Shown piece by piece: positions 42,344 to 50,357 of a stretch of 64,000 nucleotides of DNA. Made by a program: the position numbers and the translations under genes. Below the pieces are notes generated by a model. It did no database searches. It saw only the letters and a list, made by a program, of their open reading frames with translations, and was not told the DNA's origin. This stretch comes from an uncultured Sutterella sp. (lineage in GTDB: Bacteria; Pseudomonadota; Gammaproteobacteria; Burkholderiales; Burkholderiaceae_F). The stretch covers positions 1 to 64,000 of the forward strand of contig CABQGK010000003.1 in the NCBI GenBank assembly GCA_902463725.1, written 5' to 3'. Numbering within the stretch: the first letter of the stretch is position 1; each line of letters opens with the position of its first letter.

Positions 42344-42464
42344 ATCACTAAATCAAATCAAACCTTATCCAAACGCCAAATCAGCCTGCAAATCTCACCC
42401 TCACGATTTGATATCTAAAATATTTTTATTTAAATAAAATCGTCCATTGCATATCTGAAATTCG

Positions 42465-42484
42465 TATTAGGGTTTACCCTAATA
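42465..42484. promoter_or_regulatory. Perfect dyad TATTAGGG-TTTA-CCCTAATA
   Basis: Two perfect 8-base arms around a 4-base centre. The core resembles elements at 7473-7488 and 50081-50094. It could be an operator or a small hairpin; no gene starts within 1 kb downstream. Confidence 0.45.
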
Positions 42485-43246
42485 TGCATTTCACTTGTGA
42501 CATCATGCGCATTACATGCCTTGTGCCACAAGGGTTTCAGCGAGGTAACTAACGCCACAACTAGCTTAAGAAGCGCTATCAAACGAGAAATGTCATTGAC
42601 ATAATAATCTATTTACACATTGTTACACTTTGAGTAAGGCATTTTATTATTTCAAATATATTTAAATATTTAGCTCAAATCTTGAAAATAATTTCCACTA
42701 TCCTATTCTTTTAGGCGAACACGTGAAAACGCTTCTGCGACAGGCGTTTTAGGCTGTACCCCCTAGTTGTACCCTGCTGAGCACTATATTTGTTATATAT
42801 CACTTTTTAGAATGTAAATGAATCCTCTAGCCTGAACTTGTGTTCATTTAATTTTAACTCATTTACTTAGTTAGATTCTGCTAATTTATGAGCGATATAC
42901 TTGCGATCAACTACTGAAAATAATTCAGTTTCTCTCGTTTATTACAAAATATCTAATTCAAGGCTAGCTCTCTCAAAAAATAGAGTAAATACGAACTCAA
43001 AACTAGCCGTTAAAAACCGTCCTTGTCAGCAGAGCTGTGATATTTTACGAGGGGTGGATCTGAGTGACTCGAGAGCATCAAAACCAGAAGATTTCACTTC
43101 AAAATCAATACGTTATAAGAAAGGCGTGTTGGGCGACCACACCTGAAAAAATGTTGTACGGCAACCTCTCCTATTTCTTTTTTTACCTTACCCTGTCAGA
43201 TTCAGTAGCGTGACGGCGTGCTTTCGTAGCGACACTTACTCTATTT

Positions 43247-43325
43247 CAATGCTAGCTAATCGACGTATTTTCTAATATGTGTTATTTAACAAATTAAGTA
43301 TACAGCAAACTAATAGCTAGCATTG
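43247..43325. repeat. 12-bp perfect inverted repeat, 55 bases apart
   Basis: CAATGCTAGCTA (43247-43258) and TAGCTAGCATTG (43314-43325) are exact reverse complements. They could be the ends of a very small inserted element, a long-range RNA stem, or paired binding sites. Confidence 0.5.
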
Positions 43326-43605
43326 CAACAATTTATTTTTTTATTTTTTTATATTTAAATGCCGCAAACTATCTCGAAGTTGATTTTTCCTCGCGGTTTT
43401 CGCATAATTTCACCAACAGACGAGGAGCGCTGCGAGCCGAAGCGGAGCATCCCCAACGCAACCCATCAAAGTGAGATGAGCCCCTCACCTTTGATCGGCA
43501 CTACCACAACGCTCACCGTTCTGTACTGCCTCTGCCGAGCAACCAATCCCTTTACTTGTTCAGGCAGTGTTTGGTGATTTGACTATTGAGTTCCTGGAGT
43601 CATTC

Positions 43606-43854
43606 ATGTCGGTTAGTTTCATTCCTGATGATGAAGCTCAACGCTACTTTGCATCGCTGGCTGGCCGCATTTCCTCTGCGCGCCGTGAGATTGGATTTAC
43701 CCAGTCTGAAATGGCCTCGATGGCAGGTACTTCGCTCTCGACATATCGCAAAATCGAAAACGGTGATGCGAGTGTCTCAGCAGAAACCTTGTGGCGCGTT
43801 ATCAAGACGATCAAGTTCCACTTGAAGCGCGATCTCATGGTAAACCTGATCTAA
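43606..43854 (+). CDS. Small XRE-family helix-turn-helix protein
   Basis: An 82-residue DNA-binding protein with a Cro/C1-type helix-turn-helix: RISSARREIGFTQSEMASMAG, then TSLSTYRKIENGDASVSAETLWRVI. Size and pattern match HipB-like antitoxins and orphan regulators. No toxin gene (such as hipA) follows. ATG 43606 is chosen over GTG 43567 because GGAG lies six bases upstream. It ends in a strong terminator, so it is a single-gene unit at the edge of the AT-rich island. Confidence 0.87.
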   Translation: MSVSFIPDDEAQRYFASLAGRISSARREIGFTQSEMASMAGTSLSTYRKIENGDASVSAETLWRVIKTIKFHLKRDLMVNLI

Positions 43855-43879
43855 GGCGTGAGCATTTCTCTCTCTAAGG

Positions 43880-43914
43880 AGCGCGGCATCCTCCCCAGAT
43901 GCCGCGCTTTTCTT
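43880..43914 (+). terminator. Intrinsic terminator after the XRE gene
   Basis: The 11-bp stem AGCGCGGCATC/GATGCCGCGCT is followed by TTTTCTTT. Confidence 0.9.
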
Positions 43915-43986
43915 TGTCTCTGAGGTAAAAAAATGGGCCCTGCTCCTCGCAGAACCCAATGCAATCGCTTAGCAGAATTCGCTCAA

Positions 43987-45168
43987 CTACTCCCAGCCGT
44001 GAGCGCGCACGCTTTGGCGGAAGATAGTCTCATCAGTGCCAAGATAGAGCAACTTGTGGTGCATGGCCATCGTGGCGCAAACATGATTCGGCATAATCCG
44101 CAAGCGCGTGCCAATTGGATAGTCACGCACATCTAAGGGCGAGCCCGTGACCGCCTGAATGAGGCCATGTTCTTGATTGGCGGACACCACATGGATATCA
44201 CGGTCTCTAAGCGGCACCCCATGGATATCGCACACAAGGCCGTAACCATAATCAATCGCTTGCGTGCGTGTACCGCGATCCTGCGAAAGCGCACACCACC
44301 CCGCATCACAGATCACCAGACCACGCTCGCGCTGATGACCGATCACTGTGGTGAGCACGGTGGCCGCGATATTCTCAATGCCAACCACGCCCAGATTCGA
44401 CATGAACAGATCACCCATGACATAGACGCCAGCACGCATTTCCGTGACACCCTCTACGTGGTCAATGGAAAAGAACGTCGGCGTACTACCCGTCGAGACA
44501 ATGTCACAGCGGAAGCCTGCGTCACGCAAAAGTTGCGCGGCCTGATTCGCCGCCATGGCTTCATTTTCAGCGGCAAGTCGCATAAGCGCTGGAGTAAGAG
44601 CATGGTAGCTTTCGCCCGCGTGCGTGATAACGCCGCGTAGCACGGCTCCATCCGAGAGCGAACGTGCCACTTCCACAATCGTCGGGTCATTGGGCTTGAG
44701 GCCGCTACGATGCCCATCGCAGTCAATTTCAATCAAGCACGGAATAAAGACCGAATACTGCCGGCAGAACTTGGAGACAAAGAGCGCGGCCTCAACACTA
44801 TCAATCACAATCTTGAGGTCGACGCCCGTGGCCCGAATTTCGCTCACCACGGGAAGCTTCTGCGGGCTAATGCCCACCGCATAGATAAGATCCATGACGC
44901 CGTTGGCGGCGAAATAGCGCGCCTCCGTCATGGTAGAGACCGTGGCAGGCCCCTTTTCACTTAGCATTTGCGCCCGAGCAATCTCAATAGATTTATGGGT
45001 CTTGAGGTGTGGGCGTAGCGTGACGCCAAGCTCCTCGGCACGGCGTTTGGCACGTTCACAGTTTTCGATCAACTTAGCCTGATCGATAATCAAACTTGGC
45101 GTGGGCACATGGACATCGTCCAAACCACACCCCACCAGTCCACCATAGCGGGGATCGCGACCGTACAT
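43987..45168 (-). CDS. D-serine dehydratase / D-threonine aldolase-family PLP enzyme
   Basis: A 393-residue alanine-racemase-fold PLP enzyme of the DSD1/D-threonine aldolase family. The PLP lysine is Lys56 in the motif Arg-Pro-His-Leu-Lys-Thr-His-Lys. The C-terminal metal site is visible as Pro-Asn-His362-Val-Cys364, the His/Cys pair that holds zinc in eukaryotic D-serine dehydratase. Likely activities are D-serine or D-threonine deamination, or aldol cleavage of D-3-hydroxy amino acids. ATG 45168 is preferred because AGGAG lies eight bases upstream; the frame extends to a TTG at 45186. It follows the exporter gene by 98 bases on the same strand. Confidence 0.87.
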   Translation of the reverse strand: MYGRDPRYGGLVGCGLDDVHVPTPSLIIDQAKLIENCERAKRRAEELGVTLRPHLKTHKSIEIARAQMLSEKGPATVSTMTEARYFAANGVMDLIYAVGISPQKLPVVSEIRATGVDLKIVIDSVEAALFVSKFCRQYSVFIPCLIEIDCDGHRSGLKPNDPTIVEVARSLSDGAVLRGVITHAGESYHALTPALMRLAAENEAMAANQAAQLLRDAGFRCDIVSTGSTPTFFSIDHVEGVTEMRAGVYVMGDLFMSNLGVVGIENIAATVLTTVIGHQRERGLVICDAGWCALSQDRGTRTQAIDYGYGLVCDIHGVPLRDRDIHVVSANQEHGLIQAVTGSPLDVRDYPIGTRLRIMPNHVCATMAMHHKLLYLGTDETIFRQSVRAHGWE

Positions 45169-45266
45169 GAGGGCGTCTCCTTTCAAAAGGAAAAAATGAG
45201 CTCACCTATTGTAGCTGAGAGCCCAAAGCACTGTGAGAGCACTCACCGATTCGTGCATGCTCCAAC

Positions 45267-46169
45267 TCAGCTACGCGCTTTCGCAAGTGCAAGAAGGCAC
45301 ACGTTAGCAAGCACCAAAGCAATACCCAACATCTGCCAGAGGCCATAACGGTCGCCCAAAAGCACAATCGAAAAGACAAAGGCTGAGAGCGGCTCCAAGC
45401 AATTAAGAAGGCCTGCCACAACGGGCGAAATGCGCCTCAGTCCCTCCATGTAAGCCCAAAAGGCGAGGACTGTACCGCAGAGCACGATAAAACCCAGGGA
45501 GGAAACAGTCATGGCATTCCAACTCACGGGCATACTAAAGGGGTGCCCCACTAGCAATCCACAAAGCCCGCCAATGAGCATCCCCCAAGCGACAACGGGC
45601 ACAACGCCGACGCGCTTAATGGCCTCAAGCGGCTGAATACTGTAGGCCGCAGCCAAGCTCGCCGAAACGAGCCCAAAAAAGATCGCCATGGGAGAAAACT
45701 TTAAGCTCCCCAAATCTCCGTCCGTGACAATGAGCGTGACGCCAGCGGCAGCAAGCACAAAGCAGCCGAGCTCAAGAGGCGACATGCGTTGGTGCTTAAC
45801 AAGAGCAAGCCACAACGCGCACAGTAGCGGCACCAACGTGAGAAACACCGCGCCCGTTCCCGCGTTGGAGTAGTAGATGGCTTCAAAAAACGCGTAGTGC
45901 GTGGTAAAAATCAACACCCCCGAAAGCGCCACATCGCGCAGAAGCGGCCACGCTTTGAAGACGGAGAGCATTTTCTTTGGTCGGAAAAGCAATGCCGCAC
46001 CAACAAACAAAAGCCCAGCAAGAATCTGTCGCAGCGCGACAAGGTCTCGGGGATTAAAACCGTCTGAGACCTGAAACAAATACTGCACCGCAGTGCCCAT
46101 GCCACCCCATAACACGCCCGCTGCAGTAATGAGCGCGATGCCAAGCGTGGCCTGACCATTGATCGCCAT
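45267..46169 (-). CDS. EamA/DMT-family membrane transporter
   Basis: A 300-residue inner-membrane protein with ten predicted helices and two EamA halves (GVLWGGMGTAVQYLF at the start, then FGLVSASLAAAYSIQPLEAIKRVGV at the start of the second). It resembles the exporter at 5088-6023 in sequence and layout, so these two are probable paralogues. It lies directly upstream of the D-amino-acid lyase gene and is probably co-transcribed with it, which suggests transport of an amino acid or of the lyase's product (inference). Confidence 0.88.
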   Translation of the reverse strand: MAINGQATLGIALITAAGVLWGGMGTAVQYLFQVSDGFNPRDLVALRQILAGLLFVGAALLFRPKKMLSVFKAWPLLRDVALSGVLIFTTHYAFFEAIYYSNAGTGAVFLTLVPLLCALWLALVKHQRMSPLELGCFVLAAAGVTLIVTDGDLGSLKFSPMAIFFGLVSASLAAAYSIQPLEAIKRVGVVPVVAWGMLIGGLCGLLVGHPFSMPVSWNAMTVSSLGFIVLCGTVLAFWAYMEGLRRISPVVAGLLNCLEPLSAFVFSIVLLGDRYGLWQMLGIALVLANVCLLALAKARS

Positions 46170-46404
46170 GTGTCCTCGAAGAAAAATTTTGAGCCCGCGT
46201 CGCGCGGCATAGCCTGATTATACGAGAGGCAATCGCGTGCGGCGCTTCGCGCCTCAGAGAGAGCACAGCGCCGCTAGCGGCACTCGGTATTCGGTTTATC
46301 ACTTATGGAATTTTTTCTAAATTGAGCATAAAATCTTATCCGACCCATAACAACAGGCGCCTGCGCAACTTTGCGAAAGCGCCATTTCTTTTTTGACTGT
46401 CCTC

Positions 46405-46791
46405 ATGAAAATTATTAACCCCGACTTTAAAGGAAAAAATCCCGGCCACTACAGTGCAGGTGTCGTCTCTGGCGGCATGCTCTATATTTCTGGGCAACTC
46501 TCTATTGACCCAGATACCCGTCAAGTTTGCCAAGGGGATATCCGTGACCATACTCGCCTTGCGCTCAACAACGTCGACCGCGTGCTCAAAGCCGCTGGCG
46601 TCAGTCGTGATCGCGTCGTGATGTGCCGCGTCTATACCCCAAGCGCTGAGAACTGGAGCGCAATCAATGAGGTTTATGCGGCGTTTTTCGGTGAACATAA
46701 GCCTGCTCGAATCATTGTATCGACCACGGATCTACACTTTGGCTGCCTCGTGGAGGTGGAAGCTATCGCGGAGATGCCTGCCGAACGCTAA
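46405..46791 (+). CDS. Rid-family protein (YjgF/YER057c/UK114)
   Basis: A 128-residue trimeric chorismate-mutase-like fold protein of the Rid family, seen in GHYSAGVVSGGMLYISGQLSID and the closing CLVEVEAIAEMP. RidA enzymes hydrolyse reactive enamines and imines made by PLP dehydratases, using an arginine just before the VEIEA motif. Here that position is leucine (Cys-Leu-Val-Glu-Val-Glu), so it belongs to a Rid subgroup lacking the deaminase arginine. ATG 46405 is preferred to TTG 46393; no strong ribosome-binding site is seen. It is divergent from the exporter/D-amino-acid lyase pair, whose enamine product would be a logical partner. Confidence 0.85.
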   Translation: MKIINPDFKGKNPGHYSAGVVSGGMLYISGQLSIDPDTRQVCQGDIRDHTRLALNNVDRVLKAAGVSRDRVVMCRVYTPSAENWSAINEVYAAFFGEHKPARIIVSTTDLHFGCLVEVEAIAEMPAER

Positions 46792-46903
46792 CCACGCTTC
46801 TTTGCGCGCGGCCCGCTCTCTCAAAGGGTCGCGCGAGCAGCACACCACGCAGCGCAGCCTATGTTAAGCTCATGGCTCGTTGTTGCCTAAAGCGCTTTGC
46901 GAT

Positions 46904-47761
46904 ATGTCCTTTTTCCACGCCCCGATACACGACACCAACAAGTCGCCGATTGTTCTCAAGAATCCGGTCATGATTGCGGATCTACACCTCGGTGTATCAA
47001 CGCCAGGGCTCGTGACGATGTTTTTGGACTTTATGCAAGCGCTGCACACGCACCCTCTACTCAAAACGCGCCAAGAGCTGGTGATTCTCGGCGATCTCTT
47101 TGATGCGTGGCTCGGTGACGATACGCGCGACTCACTCGCGCCCGTCATGGCGGCGCTGCGTGAATTCAGCGCGCATCGCGCGCTCTACATCATGCAGGGC
47201 AATCGCGACTTTTTGATGGGGGGAGAACTCGCACGCGCCGTTGGAGCCGAGCTCATCGCTGACCCCGTACGGGCGCATATTGGTACGGGGGCCTCCTCGC
47301 TCGTTGCGCTACTCTCGCACGGGGATCGTTGGTGCACGGCCGATGAGCGCTACCAAACCGTACGTGCAAGGCTGCGTAACCCTTGGATTCAACGCGGGTT
47401 ACTGGCCTTACCGCGTTTTGTTCGAGTGGCTGTTGCAAAAAACGCGCGCGCCAAATCGCAACGCGCCAAAGCGCAGGTTGTGCGCCAAGAAATTCTCGAT
47501 GTCACGCCAAGTGCCGTCTGCGATGAAGCGCGCGCCGAGCAAGTCGACCTTGTGATTCATGGCCACACCCATCGCCCAGGCATGCATGCGCTCGCTGCAT
47601 CCCCCATTCAATTCACCCTGGGCAAGCCCCTGAGCCGAGGGACACGTATTGTTTTGGCGGATTGGCTCGAGCGGGACGGCACCCCCACAAAGGGCGATGC
47701 ACTCGTCTTTGAAGCGGGTTCTCCCAAGCGGCTCGAACTTACTACGCTCCTTGCCGCATAA
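46904..47761 (+). CDS. lpxH: UDP-2,3-diacylglucosamine diphosphatase
   Basis: A 285-residue calcineurin-like metallophosphoesterase that makes lipid X in lipid A synthesis, acting at the inner face of the inner membrane. All metal motifs are seen: Asp26-Leu-His28, Gly-Asp64-Leu-Phe-Asp67, Gly-Asn100-Arg-Asp, a LLSHGDRW histidine and the C-terminal HGHTHRP. The LpxH-type segment DERYQTVRARLRNPWIQ is present. Length is slightly above E. coli LpxH (240), from a longer N-terminus and tail. ATG 46904 is chosen over the in-frame TTG at 46880. It supports a lipopolysaccharide-bearing Gram-negative host. Confidence 0.93.
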   Translation: MSFFHAPIHDTNKSPIVLKNPVMIADLHLGVSTPGLVTMFLDFMQALHTHPLLKTRQELVILGDLFDAWLGDDTRDSLAPVMAALREFSAHRALYIMQGNRDFLMGGELARAVGAELIADPVRAHIGTGASSLVALLSHGDRWCTADERYQTVRARLRNPWIQRGLLALPRFVRVAVAKNARAKSQRAKAQVVRQEILDVTPSAVCDEARAEQVDLVIHGHTHRPGMHALAASPIQFTLGKPLSRGTRIVLADWLERDGTPTKGDALVFEAGSPKRLELTTLLAA

Positions 47762-47922
47762 CGAGCGCCCGAGACCACAGCACTGAGGCTATTCCGAGCG
47801 CACCATATCGGAAACCCGTATAGCCAAAAACGCCCAAGAGCGCTAGCATGAATAGTGAAATGGAAGCACAAAACGCATTTCGCTTCCGTTCGTTACGTCA
47901 AGCATTTTGGGAGAGTCTATCC

Positions 47923-48807
47923 ATGCGCATTCTGGTACCCGTCGACGCGAGCCGTCACAGCCTTCAGGCCGTGCAATATCTGCTCGGTAACGACGCCCTC
48001 AGAAAGGACGCCGACATTGAATTTGTGACAGTCGTCAAAGCGCTGCCTCTTAATCTGACACGCTACCTCACCGATGAGCAAATTCACCTCTATGTAGAGG
48101 AGGAATCCAAGGCTGTGCTTGATCCGATCCTGCCGCTCATCGAAGGTGATGTACATAGCTCAGCCACCACACTGATCGGTGAGCCGATCGAAGCGCTGAC
48201 CGAGCATATCAAAGCGCGTCTGCCTGACCTTATCGTGATGGGGGCCCGCGGCATGCATAACATTAAGAGCTGGTTACTCGGGTCAGTATCTCGCGGCGTG
48301 CTCGCTGCGAGCACTACGCCCATGCTGCTCTTGCGTGGCAACACCCCAGCTGTGAATCGTCCGCTTAAGATCGGCATTGCCGTCGACGGCTCCGAGTATG
48401 GCTGGCGCGCAGCAGAGTTTGTGGTGAAGCACCCTGAACTCTTTGGTGATTGCGCAGAGGTGCACGTCATCTTTGTTGCCGACAACGTTGGTAGTGCCGT
48501 GCTCCCCACCATCACCGCGAGCACTGTGCGACCGAGCAGTGCAGAAAATCTCGCGCGCTATCGTGAGGTTTGGGATGCGGCGGCAGGAAATGTGGAAAAG
48601 CTCCTGAAGAGCAACGGTATTCCTTATCTGCGTGCCTGCCTTGTCGGTAGTCCCGCGGAAGAAATTGTGGGTTACGCCGAAGAGCACGAGCTCGATCTCT
48701 TGGTGATGGGCTCACACGGCTACGGCAACTTCACCACGATGTTCTTAGGCAGTACCACGCTGCGTGTAGGGGCACTCTGCGAAAAGCCCCTACTCGTGAT
48801 TCGCTAA
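47923..48807 (+). CDS. Tandem-domain universal stress protein (UspA family), copy 2
   Basis: A 294-residue protein with two UspA folds. The first ends in GARGMHNIKSWLLGSVS; the second begins with IGIAVDGSEYG and ends in GSHGYGNFTTMFLGSTT and PLLVIR. G-x2-G-x9-G(S/T) loops suggest ATP binding. GGGAG nine bases upstream supports ATG 47923; the frame extends to 47848 without a good start. It is similar in size and domain layout to copies at 22452 and 58244. It lies about 160 bases after lpxH and converges on the LysR gene. Confidence 0.9.
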   Translation: MRILVPVDASRHSLQAVQYLLGNDALRKDADIEFVTVVKALPLNLTRYLTDEQIHLYVEEESKAVLDPILPLIEGDVHSSATTLIGEPIEALTEHIKARLPDLIVMGARGMHNIKSWLLGSVSRGVLAASTTPMLLLRGNTPAVNRPLKIGIAVDGSEYGWRAAEFVVKHPELFGDCAEVHVIFVADNVGSAVLPTITASTVRPSSAENLARYREVWDAAAGNVEKLLKSNGIPYLRACLVGSPAEEIVGYAEEHELDLLVMGSHGYGNFTTMFLGSTTLRVGALCEKPLLVIR

Positions 48808-48831
48808 AGACCGTGAGCTAGCTTTTTCTCT

Positions 48832-48888
48832 TTGGGGCGGCGCAAACGTCGCTCCACTTTTTTCGCTCTCGTTGCCTTGCCGCCCCAA
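48832..48888. terminator. Inverted repeat between convergent genes
   Basis: TTGGGGCGGC (48832-48841) is the exact reverse complement of GCCGCCCCAA (48879-48888), with a 37-base loop containing a T-rich run. It lies between the convergent stress-protein and LysR genes and is a plausible bidirectional terminator. Confidence 0.45.
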
Positions 48889-48919
48889 CGCAGAGCGGCG
48901 TGCGGTTGCATGGTGCAGA

Positions 48920-49960
48920 CTACGCCTCAGGCGTCACACGTGCGGCGCGCTTCTCTCTTTCACGTGTCGAGCGCTCTGTGAAACGAATTTCGCCGCGCGC
49001 CTGCCCTTCAGTGTCAGGCGGCAGTCCCATGATGCTTGCCACCTCGCGCTCATAGCCCGCAAAGCTTTCGCGCATCGCTTGCGCAAACCAGTCGAAAAAG
49101 ACACGGACTCGCCGCTGCCGCCAGCCATCTCGGTGCGTCACCACCCAACACTCAATGGCGGGGCGATACCAACCAGGCAAAATGGGCACCAAACGGTTTG
49201 CCAGTAAGTCCTCAAAAATCTGCACGAGCGGCATATCCACCGCAAGTCCCATCCCCGAGAGCACAGCCTCTCGGATGGCGAGCACATCGGTAGAGCGAAT
49301 GGTGCTCGCAAAATGCACGGGCTCAACCTGCTGCCCGCGCACAAGCGTCTTGGTCTCGGCTCTGACGGGTCCCGTGTAGAGGTAGCCACGGTGATCTTTG
49401 AGTTGCGCGGGCGTAAGTGGTAGACCAAACTCTCGAATGTATTCGGGGCTTGCCACGGGAAGGTAGACATTACGCCCTCGGCTCGTGTACACAAGCCCCG
49501 GCAGTGTCGGCTCCCCCGTCAAAACAGCCACGTCACAGAGACCGCGAGCCACATCGCTCTCGCTCGCCCCCGTCATGATGTCGATGCTGAGCTCGGGGTG
49601 AATGCGCGTAAAGCGCTCAAGAATTGGCATCAGACGGCGCGTTGCAAAGCCCTGCGCCGTTGAGAGCCGGATGCGGCCGGCGAGTGCGCGGTTATCTGCA
49701 CGCAGATCTTCAATGAGCGCATCGTGCGCACGCAACAGAGTTTCAATGCGTTTGATCGCACGACGTCCCGCGTCACTTAACTCGAGCGGACGGCTCGTGT
49801 GGCGAAAGAGCTCACTGCCGAGTGACTTCTCTAGCCCAGCGAGCGTGCGGGAAATGGTGGAGACATCCCGCTCAAGCGTTTCCGCCGCAGCCGAAAGCGA
49901 CCCCGAGCGCGATACCGCCACAAAGACTCGCCATGCCCACAAATCATCGATCCCCGCCAT
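48920..49960 (-). CDS. LysR-family transcriptional regulator
   Basis: A 346-residue LTTR. The N-terminal winged helix-turn-helix reads WRVFVAVSRSGSLSAAAETLERDVSTISR..LAGLEKSLGSELF, followed by the linker helix and a periplasmic-binding-like effector domain (GRIRLSTAQGF, IDIMTGASESDVARGLCDVAVL). The last 40 residues (from VASIMGLPPD) are charged and Arg-rich, an extension beyond the usual ~300 residues. It is divergent from the lyase-dcuC genes, which it most likely controls. Dyads at 50081-50094 and 50203-50219 between the start codons are candidate binding sites. The effector may be the lyase substrate (inference). Confidence 0.93.
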   Translation of the reverse strand: MAGIDDLWAWRVFVAVSRSGSLSAAAETLERDVSTISRTLAGLEKSLGSELFRHTSRPLELSDAGRRAIKRIETLLRAHDALIEDLRADNRALAGRIRLSTAQGFATRRLMPILERFTRIHPELSIDIMTGASESDVARGLCDVAVLTGEPTLPGLVYTSRGRNVYLPVASPEYIREFGLPLTPAQLKDHRGYLYTGPVRAETKTLVRGQQVEPVHFASTIRSTDVLAIREAVLSGMGLAVDMPLVQIFEDLLANRLVPILPGWYRPAIECWVVTHRDGWRQRRVRVFFDWFAQAMRESFAGYEREVASIMGLPPDTEGQARGEIRFTERSTREREKRAARVTPEA

Positions 49961-50080
49961 TGTCCTGTCCTCTCTGTCTACTGACCTGCACCTTTACCAA
50001 TCACAACTTACTTCGAGGCCTTTCTCAGACGCTCCACCTCGCTCTTAAGCATTATTGCCGCAGAGGCTTGCCTGCAACCC

Positions 50081-50094
50081 TAGGATTAACCCTA
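50081..50094. promoter_or_regulatory. Candidate LysR operator, distal dyad
   Basis: TAGGATTAACCCTA is a near-palindrome (one mismatch) around TTAA, 121 bases upstream of the lysR start. ACCCTA also occurs as a direct repeat here (50077 and 50089). Confidence 0.4.
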
Positions 50095-50197
50095 ATATCA
50101 AGTTTGCAAAAACGCTTGCTAGATCCCCTCTCAAATCCGTAGGAAACGCTTCTACCATAAGGCATTGCAGGCATTTTGCTTGGCTAAAAATTCACGT

Positions 50198-50219
50198 TAT
50201 ATTTTGCATATTATGCAAA
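50198..50219 (+). promoter_or_regulatory. Candidate promoter and dyad upstream of the lyase gene
   Basis: TATATT (50198-50203) is a good -10 element, with a weak TTGCTT (50176-50181) 16 bases before it. TTTGCATA-T-TATGCAAA (50203-50219) is a perfect palindrome overlapping the likely transcription start and fits the LTTR T-N11-A pattern. Confidence 0.45.
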
Positions 50220-50357
50220 GACTCTTTGCGATTATTGCCATTGTTGTGTTGAGAGAGTTGGATCACACTCCACCTAAAGGCGGAGACGAACGGATTAGGT
50301 CGCCCCCGTCACCCTAACGATCAGCAACAACTCTATGGATTGCAAACGAGGACAGCG

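Larger units (their letters stand above)
42344..43605. other. AT-rich gene-poor island
   Basis: About 1.26 kb with clearly higher AT content than the rest of the window, rich in TTTA/TAAA tracts to about 43360. I see no convincing gene. Open frames at 42901-43146 (TTG start) and 43359-43577 lack ribosome-binding sites and protein-like composition. It carries a dyad at 42465-42484, a 12-bp inverted repeat pair at 43247/43314, and a hairpin near 43465-43496 (ATCAAAGTGAG facing CTCACCTTTGAT). It leads into the small XRE gene. The composition suggests acquired or degraded DNA. Confidence 0.6.

Noticed and set aside
42901..43146. 81-codon frame in the AT-rich island
   Set aside because: It starts with TTG without a ribosome-binding site and has random-looking codon use.
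43359..43577. 72-codon frame just before the XRE gene
   Set aside because: It has an ATG but no ribosome-binding site and a composition unlike a protein; it contains a hairpin-forming inverted repeat.
46350..46400. Terminator-like hairpin before the Rid gene (GGCGC...GCGCC then a T-rich run)
   Set aside because: Only a 5-bp stem with a long loop, and the upstream gene is divergent; too weak to call as an attenuator.
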